From Arachnopeziza araneosa (Eukaryota; Ascomycota; Leotiomycetes; Helotiales; Arachnopezizaceae): a DNA stretch of 12,223 nucleotides. The position numbers and the translations under genes were made by a program. The stretch is taken from positions 1 through 12,223 of the forward strand of contig QYAI01000002.1 in NCBI GenBank assembly GCA_003988855.1, in the 5' to 3' direction. How positions within the stretch are numbered: position 1 is the stretch's first letter; each line of letters begins with the position of its first letter. The notes under the pieces are model-generated. The model worked only from the letters and a program-made list of their open reading frames with translations, did not search any database and was not told where the DNA came from. Shown one piece after another: positions 1 through 8,614 of the stretch.

Positions 1-738
1 TTCTTTGCTTTGGTTGTCTTTCCGAAATATACATATCGAGAGCTAGCTGAGGGCCAACGAGATTCTTATTTTATTGGCTGCTCCTCTGCCCCTCGTACAT
101 TGCTTAATTCTATTTCAAAGCGATGGAGGTAGAGGGAAGTGCGCTACTCGATAATATGCGCCACTCGATGATAACCCACGTTATTTTTTTATTTTAAGGC
201 AATAGCTCTTTCTTTGTTAAGCATGATTTCTTCGAACAGATGTCTCTCTTCTAAGCTTAACTACCTTCTAACATCTAGGCTAGTAAATCGCTTCTGCGTC
301 AGTCTACTGCCTCTTATAAATAGTGCGATACGAGGTAATAGATGCTTCTTGTATCTGCCGATCTGCGGTTGCGGCGTGTCACGAGCCTTAGATCTCTTAT
401 ACTAATCCTTCAATCTACCAGGGCTATCTTCTGTTTCATCGTTCACATCTCGAGGTTGTATCTTCTGAGCTTTCGCCTTGTACGCTCTATTGACTTCTAA
501 AGCGTACCTCTTGCTTTATTCTTTCTGCAACATTATCCTCTGGCTCTTATCTTTGTCTGACGAATATAGCCACCTGTAAAACGACTCCAAACTCTGAACA
601 TGCAACGTATTCCACTTAGAAAAGTACTCTTCCAAAATACCAGACTCCTGTTAAACATAAGAAACAAATCTATTCTGCTTGGTATCCTAATTTGATTCTT
701 TGCTGACACTACATATCCGGGCGTAAGTGCCAGCAGCT
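1..738 (-). pseudogene. 5' part of retrotransposon pol, decayed and cut by window edge
   Basis: Downstream of the gag-protease frame on the minus strand, the coding signal moves to the -1 frame. From about 632 down to 195 this frame reads like the linker ahead of reverse transcriptase in fungal Ty3-like elements: a segment containing KWNTLHVQSLESFYRWLYSS, then a basic stretch with EVNRAYKAKAQKIQPRD, then LFEEIMLNKERAIALK near 195-240, which recalls the 'L..NRE.AL.' block that precedes RT in these polyproteins. I count about eight in-frame stops, both TAG and TAA, so it is not functional. The reverse transcriptase, RNase H and integrase domains would lie beyond base 1 and are not visible. The last 190 bases are poorly conserved and may contain a frameshift. 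The assignment rests on position after a protease and on short resemblances, not on catalytic motifs. Confidence 0.6.
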
Positions 739-3700
739 AGTTTTCCGAGCTATCACTGTCTGAAGCGTTCTCTACGTAAGCAAGCTGCTTTGCTTGTCTC
801 TCAGACCTATCGAGCTGCATTATTGTCTTCGCGAAAGAAACTATCATAACCGTACACTTGACCTTGCGGTTAGACGAACTGCTTAAAATACTATCAATCG
901 ACCTATTAGCTCTGTACGCAAGAGCTATCTTAGTTGACACAATAAATAGCTGTCTAAGCAGCATCTTTGAAGCGTCTTTCACTAAAAAGAAAGCCTGATC
1001 AAAAGAAACCTTTGAAGTAATCTCGACAGTGATGATTGCTACTTCTTCAAATAAGAAGGTATCGCTAGTAGCAGTAGAGAGCTGAAGAGCAGGTACGAGT
1101 TCAATAGAACACTCAAGATTCCTAGCTACTTCTGTTAGTATGATATTGCACTTAGCGCTAGTATTAAGCAATTCTCTCTGGTAAACATACGCTTCTTCTC
1201 TCTTCAGCGAGACAGTCAGACATAGAGATTTAACAACTCTCTTAGATAAAACAAGCTTCGCATATGTCATTAAATTGCCTTTAATCGTTCTAGGTTCCTG
1301 CTCTTGTGACGCTACTCGTGATTCCTTAAAGAGACGTTTCATACTGGCTAAAAGCTCTAGAGCAAGCAGTAACATCTCCTACATATCATGAGCGATTCCT
1401 AGCCCTATCTCAACGATCGTGAGGTAGTGCAGGTTGTCTCTTCTGAACTAGTCGCGGACTGCCTGAGCCGGATTCGGAGCTTTCATAATATCTATAATCA
1501 GTTTCATACTCTTTTGAATCTTTGGCAGTGATGCAGAGAGCTTGCGAAGCCTCCGCTCAGTAACTTCTTCGATTAGCTCATAATCTAGGGTCTGTAACAC
1601 TTGTCGATTATGCTCAATTTTCTCATCAACGTCCTCATCTATCTCTGCGTCTTCTTCATTGTTCAGATTACTAACTCGTGGCAGTCTGTCTTGCCGAACT
1701 TTCCTTCTGCGAAGAACCTCTTCACGCCTTGACTCGGATGTCTTCTTTGCTCTTGTGTCGGACACATTCACATAGATTCTCGCCGCAGATCCATCAATCT
1801 CTCTTACGTCAGGTTCCTCAAAATCGAACTTATCCAATCTTTCCGTTCCTGCGACACTAACCTCAAGTAAGTAAGCATTTACCTTTAGACGAGTAATCAG
1901 AGCGTTGACTGAGTGTGCAGGGCCTTTGCTTCCTTGAGCTCGTGCTTGATCTGCTACTTTCTCATCTTCTTCTTGACGAGCGCGGTTCTCTGATCTCCTG
2001 TCTATGTCGAAGTCTCAGAGTCCACCAGACGAGTGCTTCCGAATAAACTGAACTCAAGCAGTGTCTTTTGGAAAGTAGACTTCTCTTGACGGCGTAGCAG
2101 GATCTCAAGGTCCCTAAAAGTATCGGCCCTCAATATAATGAACACAGTTCCGAGCTATGCATTCGTTGAGAAGTGGACAGCTCCGCGAGTGGAAGTAAGA
2201 AGGATTCAGATCAAGAGCACTATTCCAGTCACGGTTGAAGCAAGCGTAACATCTTCTTGGTGCTTCGTATCTTCTGCTTCCATACGCTGCGTTCGCATAA
2301 ATCGATGTAGGTTCAGCTTGAATCATGTTCCCTTGAGCTGTAGAAGCTACTGACTGATTTTGACTATACGTAGTATTGCCTCTTGGCCAGGTTTCACTTA
2401 TTTCACGATTCCTCTGTCTATTCTCCTGATAGAAGTTTTGCTGCTAGTTGTACGCAAGCAAGCTCTGGAGCTGGCGTGACATACTCTCAACTGCCTCTGC
2501 ATTCATAGCCTTTATCTGATCCTGAGTCACGATGTTCAAGGACAGCTTCTCAAGCTTCTCAGATAGGCGATCGAGATCCATGTCTCTTGCTTTTGAGATA
2601 GATCTCTCTGAAGCTGCGCGCTTAGCTACAGGCTTCTTAGTCTCTATCTTGACAACTAGTTCATCAAGAGGATCTACAGCCACACTATCTTTCTTATTCA
2701 GGATTCCTATTAGTGCATTATCAACACGATCTCTGTATGACTAAGCATTTTCTGGATTGATTCTGCGGTTGTACCGTGTCTATTTCTCTTCACTTGTTGC
2801 TGCTCTTTCTGCTACTTCCCTGATTTCCTCATACATCTTAGCATCTGCTCTGCCAAGATCGTACGAAGTCTTAGTCATGATCTGTCGCTGCACTAAGCTT
2901 GGCAATTCTTTAATAAACAGATCGCATCTTCCTTTATTGCTGATCTTTCTATCCTTGACAAGCTTCTGTAATGTGTAGTGGAAAAAGCTAATGTACTGCT
3001 TCATAGAAATCTTGCCACTTTCTATGCGATTAACTAGTTCTTCGAGAAACGTCACACTGTCCTTAAGAGCCTTCTAGTCTTGTTCCTGGTACAGTTTCTT
3101 CAGTTCTTCATGAAACAATGCCTCGTCGTATTCACTCAAACTGTACGTCGGCAGCGTCTCAACTTCGTCACGAATTAGTAGTGCCATGTAGAGTACGATT
3201 CGCTTCCTCTTAGTCTCAGGAGCAACATCATAGTCTTCGCACATCATATCATACTTCTCTAGGAATGAGGTGATGTTGCGTCCAGCGAACCATGGAGTTT
3301 CACTTGTTCCGGGAAGCGGTGCCTTTGACTTTTGTGCAGCTACTAGTCTCTCGAACTGATCCATGATTGCAGCAGCAGCTGCTGCTTGCATGCTAGCGTC
3401 CATATTGTCTGACTGATCTGCTATTTCTTCAGCATTTGAGAGAGGTGTAGTAGGAGTTATTGCTGTAGAACTTGGTCGAGGTATTCTTGAGTTCCTTCGG
3501 TTCGATACATCCAATCTTTCTGGCAAGGACGAAGACGATGAATTGCTTCTCGAATGCGGTGGATTCATACCCTTGTCGTGAGCCTTTCTGATCTTTCTTC
3601 TGGTCCTTCGCCTTTTTGAACCTACTGAACTTTCTATCACTGAACTTTTATCTCCTGAACCTGTCGCTGAAAAAACCACTGTATCCTCTCTTGTTGCTCT

Positions 3701-3982
3701 TTTCACTGCCTCTTCTCTCCATTGCTTTTTGAACTGAGGAAAGTCTGCCTGAGCCGCGCCAAGCATCATCTCCACCAATCTACCTAGTACGGTAAGAATC
3801 AATAGACAGCTCATCAGAGCAACTCTATTCCTAATGGCTCTAATCTCGTCCCATTCCAACAAGGCGTTCTTTGGTTCCGCTTCTCGCTCCCGGACCCTCA
3901 TTCTCGTTCTCGGCAGTTGAGTTAGTAGTATATCCACATCGGACTCTCCAGACTGCAATTTCCGACCCGTGTTCGCCTCCAT
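737..3982 (-). pseudogene. Ty3/gypsy-type retrotransposon gag-protease frame with ten in-frame stops
   Basis: A single unshifted minus-strand frame of about 1,080 codons starts at the ATG at 3982 and stops at TAG 737. Seven TAG stops (3074, 2780, 2741, 2444, 2114, 1448, 1376) and three TGA stops (2105, 2054, 2015) break it. Order of parts: a low-complexity Ser/Arg-rich N-terminus; a capsid-like region from about 3300 (TPWFAGRNITSFLEKYDMMC) continuing past TAG 3074 through FLEELVNRIESGKISMKQYI; a Gln/Asn-rich linker; a zinc-knuckle-like cluster near 2250 (CYAC...HSRSCPLLNE, with about 17 extra residues between the CxxC and the His); a charged linker; and a retropepsin-like domain near 1190-900. 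The stops fit CAG to TAG (Gln), TGG to TAG (2114, probably a Trp) and CGA to TGA (Arg). In living elements this polyprotein would form the particle core and cut itself. It is dead by sequence. Family assignment is strong at the level of LTR retrotransposon; the Ty3 clade is inferred. Confidence 0.85.
740..746 (-). promoter_or_regulatory. possible remnant -1 frameshift site at gag-protease/pol junction
   Basis: The seven minus-strand bases immediately before the TAG at 737 are GGAAAAC, read in the gag frame as G GAA AAC TAG. The pol-like frame that follows is the -1 frame, so a -1 slip just before this stop would join the two. The heptamer is one G-to-A change from G GGA AAC, which matches the X XXY YYZ form of a -1 slippery site. 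That change is the type seen elsewhere in this element. This is inference; I did not examine a downstream pseudoknot, and the present heptamer is not canonical. Confidence 0.3.
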
Positions 3983-4664
3983 TCTCAGCGTTCTAGCCGC
4001 AGAAGGCCTATAGGCTTGAGGAGGAGCAATCGTATGATAAACTGATTTTAAGAGAAAAGCGTAGACTCAATCTAGGAACACCGAGATGTATTGGCTGGAG
4101 CATAGGAGACAGCGGAGAAAAATATTTCAAAACTCAATCATGCATTTACCCAGGAGTACTTCCAGTCTTGGTACAGTACCGTCTATTCGTCAACAGGGTG
4201 CGTCTCCCGATACACAGACGTTCTCTTAGCGTCCGTGCTCCTATGGACAGACAGAGTTATAAGACCCTCGCACCACCTCGCAATGACAGAATTAACGACC
4301 AAGAGTTTGATTGATAAGGCAGAGAATGAGCGGAAAACCTTCTGAGGTGTTATGCGCAATTGCACGAGACAAAGATCGAAGCCATTCAGAAGTTTTCAGA
4401 CCTGCTAGCGATCACCGAACCTCCGAAGCGAAATACAAAGAAGAAGAGGGCCATAAGAATTGCAACTAACTTGTGATATGGGACAGGATGTACTTACTGT
4501 GAAGGCTGCACAGAGGTAGAAGCATACACGTGACTTGCCATGGAACCTTCTAGAAGAACACTTTACCCCGCTGTGTACGCTCCAACACTCCACATCTTCA
4601 TGCGAAATTCATTATCTCAAGGCAGTAGCTGAGGCGATGATTGAATTGAATGAGGGCTCTAAAC
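3983..4664. other. region upstream of gag: retroelement leader/LTR or intergenic, no gene assigned
   Basis: About 680 bases of ordinary composition lie between the gag ATG and the (AT)9 tract. Only short unrecognised open stretches exist on the minus strand (4183-4365, 4405-4593). Since gag is read leftwards, the element's 5' LTR and leader should lie here. On the minus strand, DNA starting at 4664 begins TGTTTAGAGCCC right beside the AT tract, so 4664 could be the outer LTR end. I could not find a matching inner LTR end or a convincing tRNA primer-binding site, and the partner LTR lies outside the window, so no LTR is called. The minus-strand frame is open upstream of the gag ATG back to a TGA near 4070, but contains no earlier ATG. 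Confidence 0.35.
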
Positions 4665-4682
4665 ATATATATATATATATAT
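4665..4682. repeat. (AT)9 dinucleotide microsatellite
   Basis: Nine perfect AT units lie 34 bases upstream of the start codon of the plus-strand gene at 4717. The tract could sit in that gene's promoter or 5' leader, or mark the edge of the leftward retroelement. No function can be shown from sequence alone. Confidence 0.9.
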
Positions 4683-4716
4683 TAGGGTGCATTGATGTCA
4701 ATTACTCTTTCTAAAT

Positions 4717-5327
4717 ATGCCATCCGGTAAGGACCGACTGTACATTGCCCTCTACGCTCGCAGCGGGGCCCCCAAAATGACAGGCGGGGAAGATAAGTGG
4801 ATAATATCCTCGAACCTAGGCATAGCCCTTAGCTAACTTGTATTAGGTATCACTGGTCATTTATTGTCGGCCCAAAGAACGAGTCTCCGAATACGACTGG
4901 AAGACGATGCCACGCGAAAGAGACAATGCAGAATGTAGATGGAGTAGTTAAGAATGTTTGGGCGTTCGAGGACCGCCAAATTTCTCTCCATCCAACATCA
5001 GCGATTCTTGTACGGATAATGATTGGCAAGGTCGTTGATAAAGCGCGACTCCAGGAGGCTTTTGCCAAAACTCCCATACGTGCAGGGCTTCAAGGATACG
5101 AAGATTGGAATTGCGTTTCTTGGGTTGAAGAGGCACTGAGCTGGGCTGCTCAAGACAGCAAGGCGTTAGGGAGCTGCCAGACTGATTGGACATTGGTGAA
5201 AGATACTGCCATGTGGTATGCTAAGAAGAAGGCAGATGAACATCGGTTTGATGGGATGGGAGGAGAGTTTGATCAAAGTAAGGTACCAACATGGGACGCA
5301 CTAGAGGGGATAGAGGTAATTACTTAA
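4717..5327 (+). CDS. DUF6914-like fungal protein, 186 aa, one intron
   Basis: Exon 1 is 4717-4796 and exon 2 is 4847-5327, joined across a 50-bp intron in phase 2. The start is the ATG at 4717, giving MPSGKDRLYIALYARSG; the stop is TAA. Without splicing the frame hits TAA four codons after the GAA at 4789, while splicing gives a smooth join into YHWSFIVGPK. The protein resembles a family of small fungal hypothetical proteins that I recall as DUF6914: conserved blocks here are YHW.FIVGP (28-36), HAKE (49-52), LVRIMIGKV, DWNCVSWVEEAL (113-124), DTAMWY and DEHRFDG. No signal peptide or membrane segment is visible. The arrangement of His29 in a strand-like segment and Cys116 in an NC..WV...L segment recalls permuted NlpC/P60 (LRAT/PPPDE-like) thiol hydrolases, an inference only. 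The gene appears intact and converges on the kinase gene with 19 bp between stop codons. Confidence 0.8.
4797..4846 (+). other. spliceosomal intron of the DUF6914-like gene
   Basis: The 50-bp intron begins GTGGAT and ends TTAG, with a branch-point-like GCTAAC about 11 bases before the acceptor, matching the short introns with CTRAY branch sites common in filamentous ascomycetes. The donor is less usual than GTAAGT or GTGAGT. It contains in-frame TAA, so splicing is needed for the full protein. Splicing rebuilds a Lys codon (AA|G) and joins family-like sequence on both sides. Confidence 0.8.
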
Positions 5328-5346
5328 AAGAAAATGATAATAGCAA

Positions 5347-6171
5347 CTAGATTTCCCCAAAGTACATGCGCCGCAATTTTTCTACCCTTAATTCTTCCTC
5401 ATATGGACTCAAAAAGTTGTGAACCTCCTTCTGCCAGAACAGGTTCTGAGGGTTCGCATGCCATGCCATTGCGTACTCCCAGTAATAAGGCAGCCATCCA
5501 GCGGTTTCCCAGTCAATGATGCCTACTACTTTGTCGCCTCGGAGAAGTATGTTGAAGCTGCTCAAATCGCCATGCGTGAGAACTGGTAGGCCTTTTACAG
5601 ATTCATGGAACGCGACTACTTGTTTCATGTCCGAGATGGCAGCAGGGCTTATGGAACTGTGGGTTTGTGCCTCAAGAGAATGGAACGTAACATTATTCCT
5701 AAGTGCTACGTGAAAGTCGTGGACAGATTCGAAGGGCCCCCAGGACGATGTTGTCGGTAGTCTACAATCATAGATTGGACCACCTTTTAGATTTGAGACA
5801 GCAGTTGTCTCAGGACGAATAGATCGGAGTTCTTTGATCATTTGTTGAAGTTGATAAAAGATTGATGCCTTTGATGTGTCCGATAGCAAACGCCATCTCG
5901 TTGCCATAGTCTCGCCACGAATCCTTTCCATGAGTATGTAGGTTTTGCCGCAACGCGTAAAAGCACAGTGTACTTTGGGTACGGGAATCGAGGTGTGCTC
6001 GGTAATGAATCGAAGGGTATATGCCTCGGCGAGGCTCACAGATTCTCCAAACTTGATGCAGAAGTTGTGGAAGAAAATGGCGCCGCTAGGTTGTTGTGCA
6101 AAAGCTTTGCTAAGATGTCTCTGAGTTACTAGCTTCGTAACTACTAAGGTGAGGAGCTGTAGCACCTGCAT
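5347..6171 (-). CDS. aminoglycoside phosphotransferase (APH)-family kinase-like protein, 274 aa
   Basis: The minus-strand frame runs from the ATG at 6169-6171 to TAG at 5347; three further codons upstream are open but have no ATG. It has the APH/choline-kinase fold signature. The N-lobe has Lys40 in FCIKFG and Glu49 in SLAEAYTLRF, followed by the common fungal block HTSIPVPKVHCAF and the hinge YILMERIRGETM. The C-lobe has the catalytic loop HGDLSSFNILL (His200, Asp202, Asn207), then IIDWETAGW with the metal-binding Asp220 and the typical YYWEYAMAW. All key residues are present and length is normal for the fungal family. It should transfer phosphate from ATP to a small molecule in the cytosol; the substrate is unknown, and fungal members are not assumed to act on antibiotics. 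It shows no in-frame stops despite mutated repeats nearby, so it is probably functional. Family confidence is high; function is unresolved. Confidence 0.9.
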   Translation of the reverse strand: MQVLQLLTLVVTKLVTQRHLSKAFAQQPSGAIFFHNFCIKFGESVSLAEAYTLRFITEHTSIPVPKVHCAFTRCGKTYILMERIRGETMATRWRLLSDTSKASIFYQLQQMIKELRSIRPETTAVSNLKGGPIYDCRLPTTSSWGPFESVHDFHVALRNNVTFHSLEAQTHSSISPAAISDMKQVVAFHESVKGLPVLTHGDLSSFNILLRGDKVVGIIDWETAGWLPYYWEYAMAWHANPQNLFWQKEVHNFLSPYEEELRVEKLRRMYFGEI

Positions 6172-6843
6172 TTCCAACACAGTTCAGGTTGGCGGTTTTC
6201 AGTCTTAGGCAATGTCAATGGAGAGGATGCCGCGCGGGCGTGCTAGCGAGGGTGTAATGTGAGGCCATCAACGCGCTTGCTGCGTGAAATTTGTAATTCA
6301 CCATGCGCATGGAGGAGTCGCAGGCGATTTAAGCAGTTCGGCGTATTGTGTAATAGACTGCGCTGGGAGAGTGTTGGTTGTCGAGAGTTCCAGCCGATCA
6401 GCCTGCCTGTCAAACAGAGGAAGCCGACTGCGCAGATCAAAGGATTTGAGGCTGGGTCGCAAGCACGTGCGCAATATGCCGTGTCTTTGGTGTGGCACCC
6501 GGATGAATGCGCCAGAGGGCAGCCACAACGCTTTTGATAAACTTCTCTGCAGTTTTGAAGGAATCAGATATTCGAATAATGTCTGTCCCTGCATAGCGAG
6601 ACGCACTCTACCGGTGAGAAATAAATGGCGGTTTGAAGCCCCCCTGCGACCACTAGACATGCACCGAAATATTCACAATTAAACAAGTTAAATATTCTTC
6701 AAATTTGAAATCAGCTTTCTGGATATCTTATAAACTGATTTGAGACCGATCGCACTTACTAGGATTTTATTAAGTTTAGTAGTTGTGTTTACGATACCTT
6801 TTGTTCTACCTCTCCTATTCCGCCACTTATTTCTCACCAGTAG
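6172..6843. other. intergenic region upstream of the kinase gene; no supported gene
   Basis: This 670-base stretch starts with ordinary composition (to about 6660) and becomes AT-rich after that. Its left part should hold the promoter of the leftward kinase gene. Several overlapping open stretches occur (for example 6284-6682 plus, 6298-6660 minus), but they overlap each other on both strands and none shows a domain I recognise. A weak inverted repeat (TGAAATCAG at about 6706 and CTGATTTGA at about 6735) surrounds a short spacer. I see no tRNA and no clear terminal repeats. Confidence 0.4.
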
Positions 6844-7206
6844 AGTCAACCGTTGAAAGCCAATTTAAGGTGGTCAGACGTCACCTTCCAGGGCCAGAAT
6901 GAGTATGTGAGGCTGAGGGTCAGGGCCACTAAGGGTTGGAGAACAGGAGATAATGGAATGAATCTCTCTCTTGCTGCTACTGGCGACCGAAATTGCCCTG
7001 TAAAGGCACTTCGGCAGCTTTGGGAGAAGGACCCTCAGGCCCCAACATCTCCCTTGTTCGGATTCAAGTCTCGTGCATTTAAAGGCTCGAAATTAAGACT
7101 TATGTTCCGAAAACTCATTATAGAAGGAGGGGAGCAAAAATCTTTCCCATTTTCTGACCTTCGTGGTCTTGAAAGTACAGACTTGTTCGAGACAGATACT
7201 TCATGA
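6844..7206 (+). pseudogene. tyrosine recombinase (integrase-like) fragment
   Basis: An open stretch that follows an in-frame TAG at 6841 and ends at TGA 7204. It lacks any ATG at its left end. It contains LRWSDVTF, LRVRATKGWRTGDNG, LSLAATGDRNCPVKALRQLW and EKDPQAPTSPLFGF. This order (LRWSDV strand, K-rich strand, LAATG..CPV.ALR helix, DPQ.P..PLF) is what I recall from the catalytic domain of fungal tyrosine recombinases of the Crypton/DIRS-like kind. In complete proteins the next block is a GHSFRRGAA-like His-x-x-Arg box and later the Tyr. Here the frame instead runs into FSDLRGLESTDLFETDTS and stops, so the C-terminal catalytic residues, and the N-terminal part with the first Arg, are absent. 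It is therefore a broken remnant. The family call is from memory of the pattern; it does not resemble the DUF3435 captains of Starship elements strongly enough to claim that. Confidence 0.55.
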
Positions 7207-7584
7207 CAAGTTAGAGACTCTTATGCTCACAAGCACATGCGTTTTGTTTCATTTCCTTGGTGCTACTTTATTTGTTTAAACTAGCTAATTTGTGCAATAT
7301 CTCAAATACAATCCAAGTCTTTTCAAAGTAGAATTCAATACAATTTCCGAATTCCGAAACAAATAGTCCAAAAAATAAAGACGATAAGAGAAATCTGACA
7401 GAAGCTAGAGAATGCGCTAGAAAAAAGTTAAATGATAAAATAACGGTCAGAATGTAACGGCACAAGTTCGAACAGAGCTAATTAAGAGGTATATAGAAGT
7501 GCGTTCAAGAGACTGATTCTATTAAGCTTATAGGCTAGCTACTTCTTATTTCTATCGCGGCTACTCTTGTGTGGCCATGTCAAT
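7207..7584. other. intergenic AT-rich DNA, no gene found
   Basis: Between the recombinase fragment and the end of the long minus-strand frame there is moderately AT-rich DNA without recognisable coding content. A 65-codon minus-strand open stretch (7268-7465) is Phe/Leu-rich and looks like chance. The minus-strand frame of the neighbouring pseudogene stays readable for a few codons beyond TAG 7585 (IDMATQE, then another TAG near 7564), so the true end of that gene might lie slightly inside this region. Confidence 0.4.
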
Positions 7585-7612
7585 CTACGGCTCTTCCTCT
7601 CCTTCCTCAATA

Positions 7613-8031
7613 AATCCTTGCGGTATTTTCTTCCTTATACGTCTCGGTGCTATTTCTTCTTCTTCTACTTCGACTACTAGTGCTTTCTTCTTTCTAATGA
7701 TTCTTGGGGCCGCCTCCTCTTCCTTATCTACTTCGACCACTAGTGCTTTCTTCTTTCTAATGATTCTTAAGGCCGCCTCCTCTTCCTTATCTACTTCGAT
7801 AACTAGTGCTTTCTTCTTTCTAATGATTCTTAAGGCCGCCTCCTCTTCCTTATCTACTTCGATAACTAGTGCTTTCTTCTTTCTAATGAGTCTTGGAGTC
7901 ACCTCCTCTTCCTCCTCCTCTATTTCGATAACTAGTGCCTTCTTCCTCTTGATAGTTCTTGAAGCTACCTCTTCCTCCTTCTCTTCTTCTTCTACTGCTA
8001 GTCTTTTCTTCTTAAAGCTTCTAATGCGCAT
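7613..8031 (-). repeat. 63-bp coding minisatellite (21-residue charged repeat)
   Basis: Units beginning ACTAGTGCTTTCTTC on the plus strand start at 7676, 7739, 7802, 7865 and 7931, that is 63, 63, 63 and 66 bp apart. The units at 7739 and 7802 are essentially identical; more diverged units flank them on both sides. On the minus strand each encodes a 21-residue unit with the pattern EVDKEEEAA.RIIRKKKALV. Both unit lengths preserve frame. Twenty-one residues equals three heptads, so a long charged helix or coiled coil is plausible. This stretch has nearly normal composition and no stops, unlike the rest of the frame. Confidence 0.9.
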
Positions 8032-8483
8032 TACGGCCTCTTCTTCTTTCTCGGTTAGTCTGATTAGTGCTTAAGCTTTATCTTCGCTATCTTTGAATGA
8101 AAATCTTCGTGCTTTAGTTATCTTACTAAGTGTCACAGTGTCTGCTTCGCTAGCTTTATGTGTCGTTCGCACTTTAACTTTTGTTAACATACTCGTAGCT
8201 CTTCGTCGAACAAGCTTCTTCTCGTCGTCGTATAGTTTAGTTGATTAGCTTACAGAAGCACTTTGTGCTTTTCTCTTTCTTTGCAGTTTCGCAACTTTTT
8301 TTTGTCGCAAATTCGCTAGCTGCTTTAGCAGTTCTTTTTTTATTTTAGTTATGTTATCTTTAACATTATTTAAATAATTATCTACAAACAAGCGATCTCT
8401 AGAAGTAAGTTGTATTAGTCAAACTTTATAGAAACTATAAAGCTACTTACTTTAGTTGTTTTTTCTTTTTTTTATTGCTATTC

Positions 8484-8614
8484 AGAAAGTTACCCAGACT
8501 TTTATCTTCTTCCTAACGATTGCCGAAGCTAGTTCTTCTATCTCTGCTGTTAAGAAAGTTACTCGGACTGTTATCTTCTTCCTAACAATTGCCGAAGCTA
8601 GTCCTTCTATCTTT
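8484..8614 (-). repeat. 69-bp coding tandem duplication (23-residue unit)
   Basis: Two copies start at 8484 and 8553 and match over about 60 of 69 positions before diverging near 8611. On the minus strand they encode EELASAIVRKK units separated by ITVRVTFLTAEI. The EE.A..I.RKK pattern matches the core of the 21-residue repeats further downstream in the same frame, which suggests both arrays come from one repeat family within one protein. A single TGA follows the second translated copy. Confidence 0.8.

Noticed and set aside
3983..4664. A complete 5' LTR of the left retroelement
   Set aside because: TGTTTAGAG at 4664 is a possible outer end, but no inner CA end with a primer-binding site was found and the other LTR is outside the window.
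4850..5193. Minus-strand open frames under the DUF6914-like gene
   Set aside because: They overlap the well-supported plus-strand gene and have no recognisable domain.
6259..6682. Overlapping open frames on both strands upstream of the kinase gene
   Set aside because: Three frames overlap each other, with Arg/Ser/Cys-rich content and no conserved motif; none can be preferred. A CxxC motif in one of them is too little to call a zinc protein.
6702..6740. Short inverted repeat TGAAATCAG/CTGATTTGA as terminal repeats of a small transposon
   Set aside because: One mismatch, a very short spacer, and no flanking duplication; it is within chance for AT-rich DNA.
7571..8074. Plus-strand Ser/Phe-rich open frame of 167 codons
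   Set aside because: It is the antisense of the charged 63-bp repeat; the minus strand gives a continuous frame with the upstream coding signal, so the plus frame is a shadow.
7613..8614. CRISPR array
   Set aside because: The repeats are contiguous coding units without unique spacers, in a eukaryotic context.
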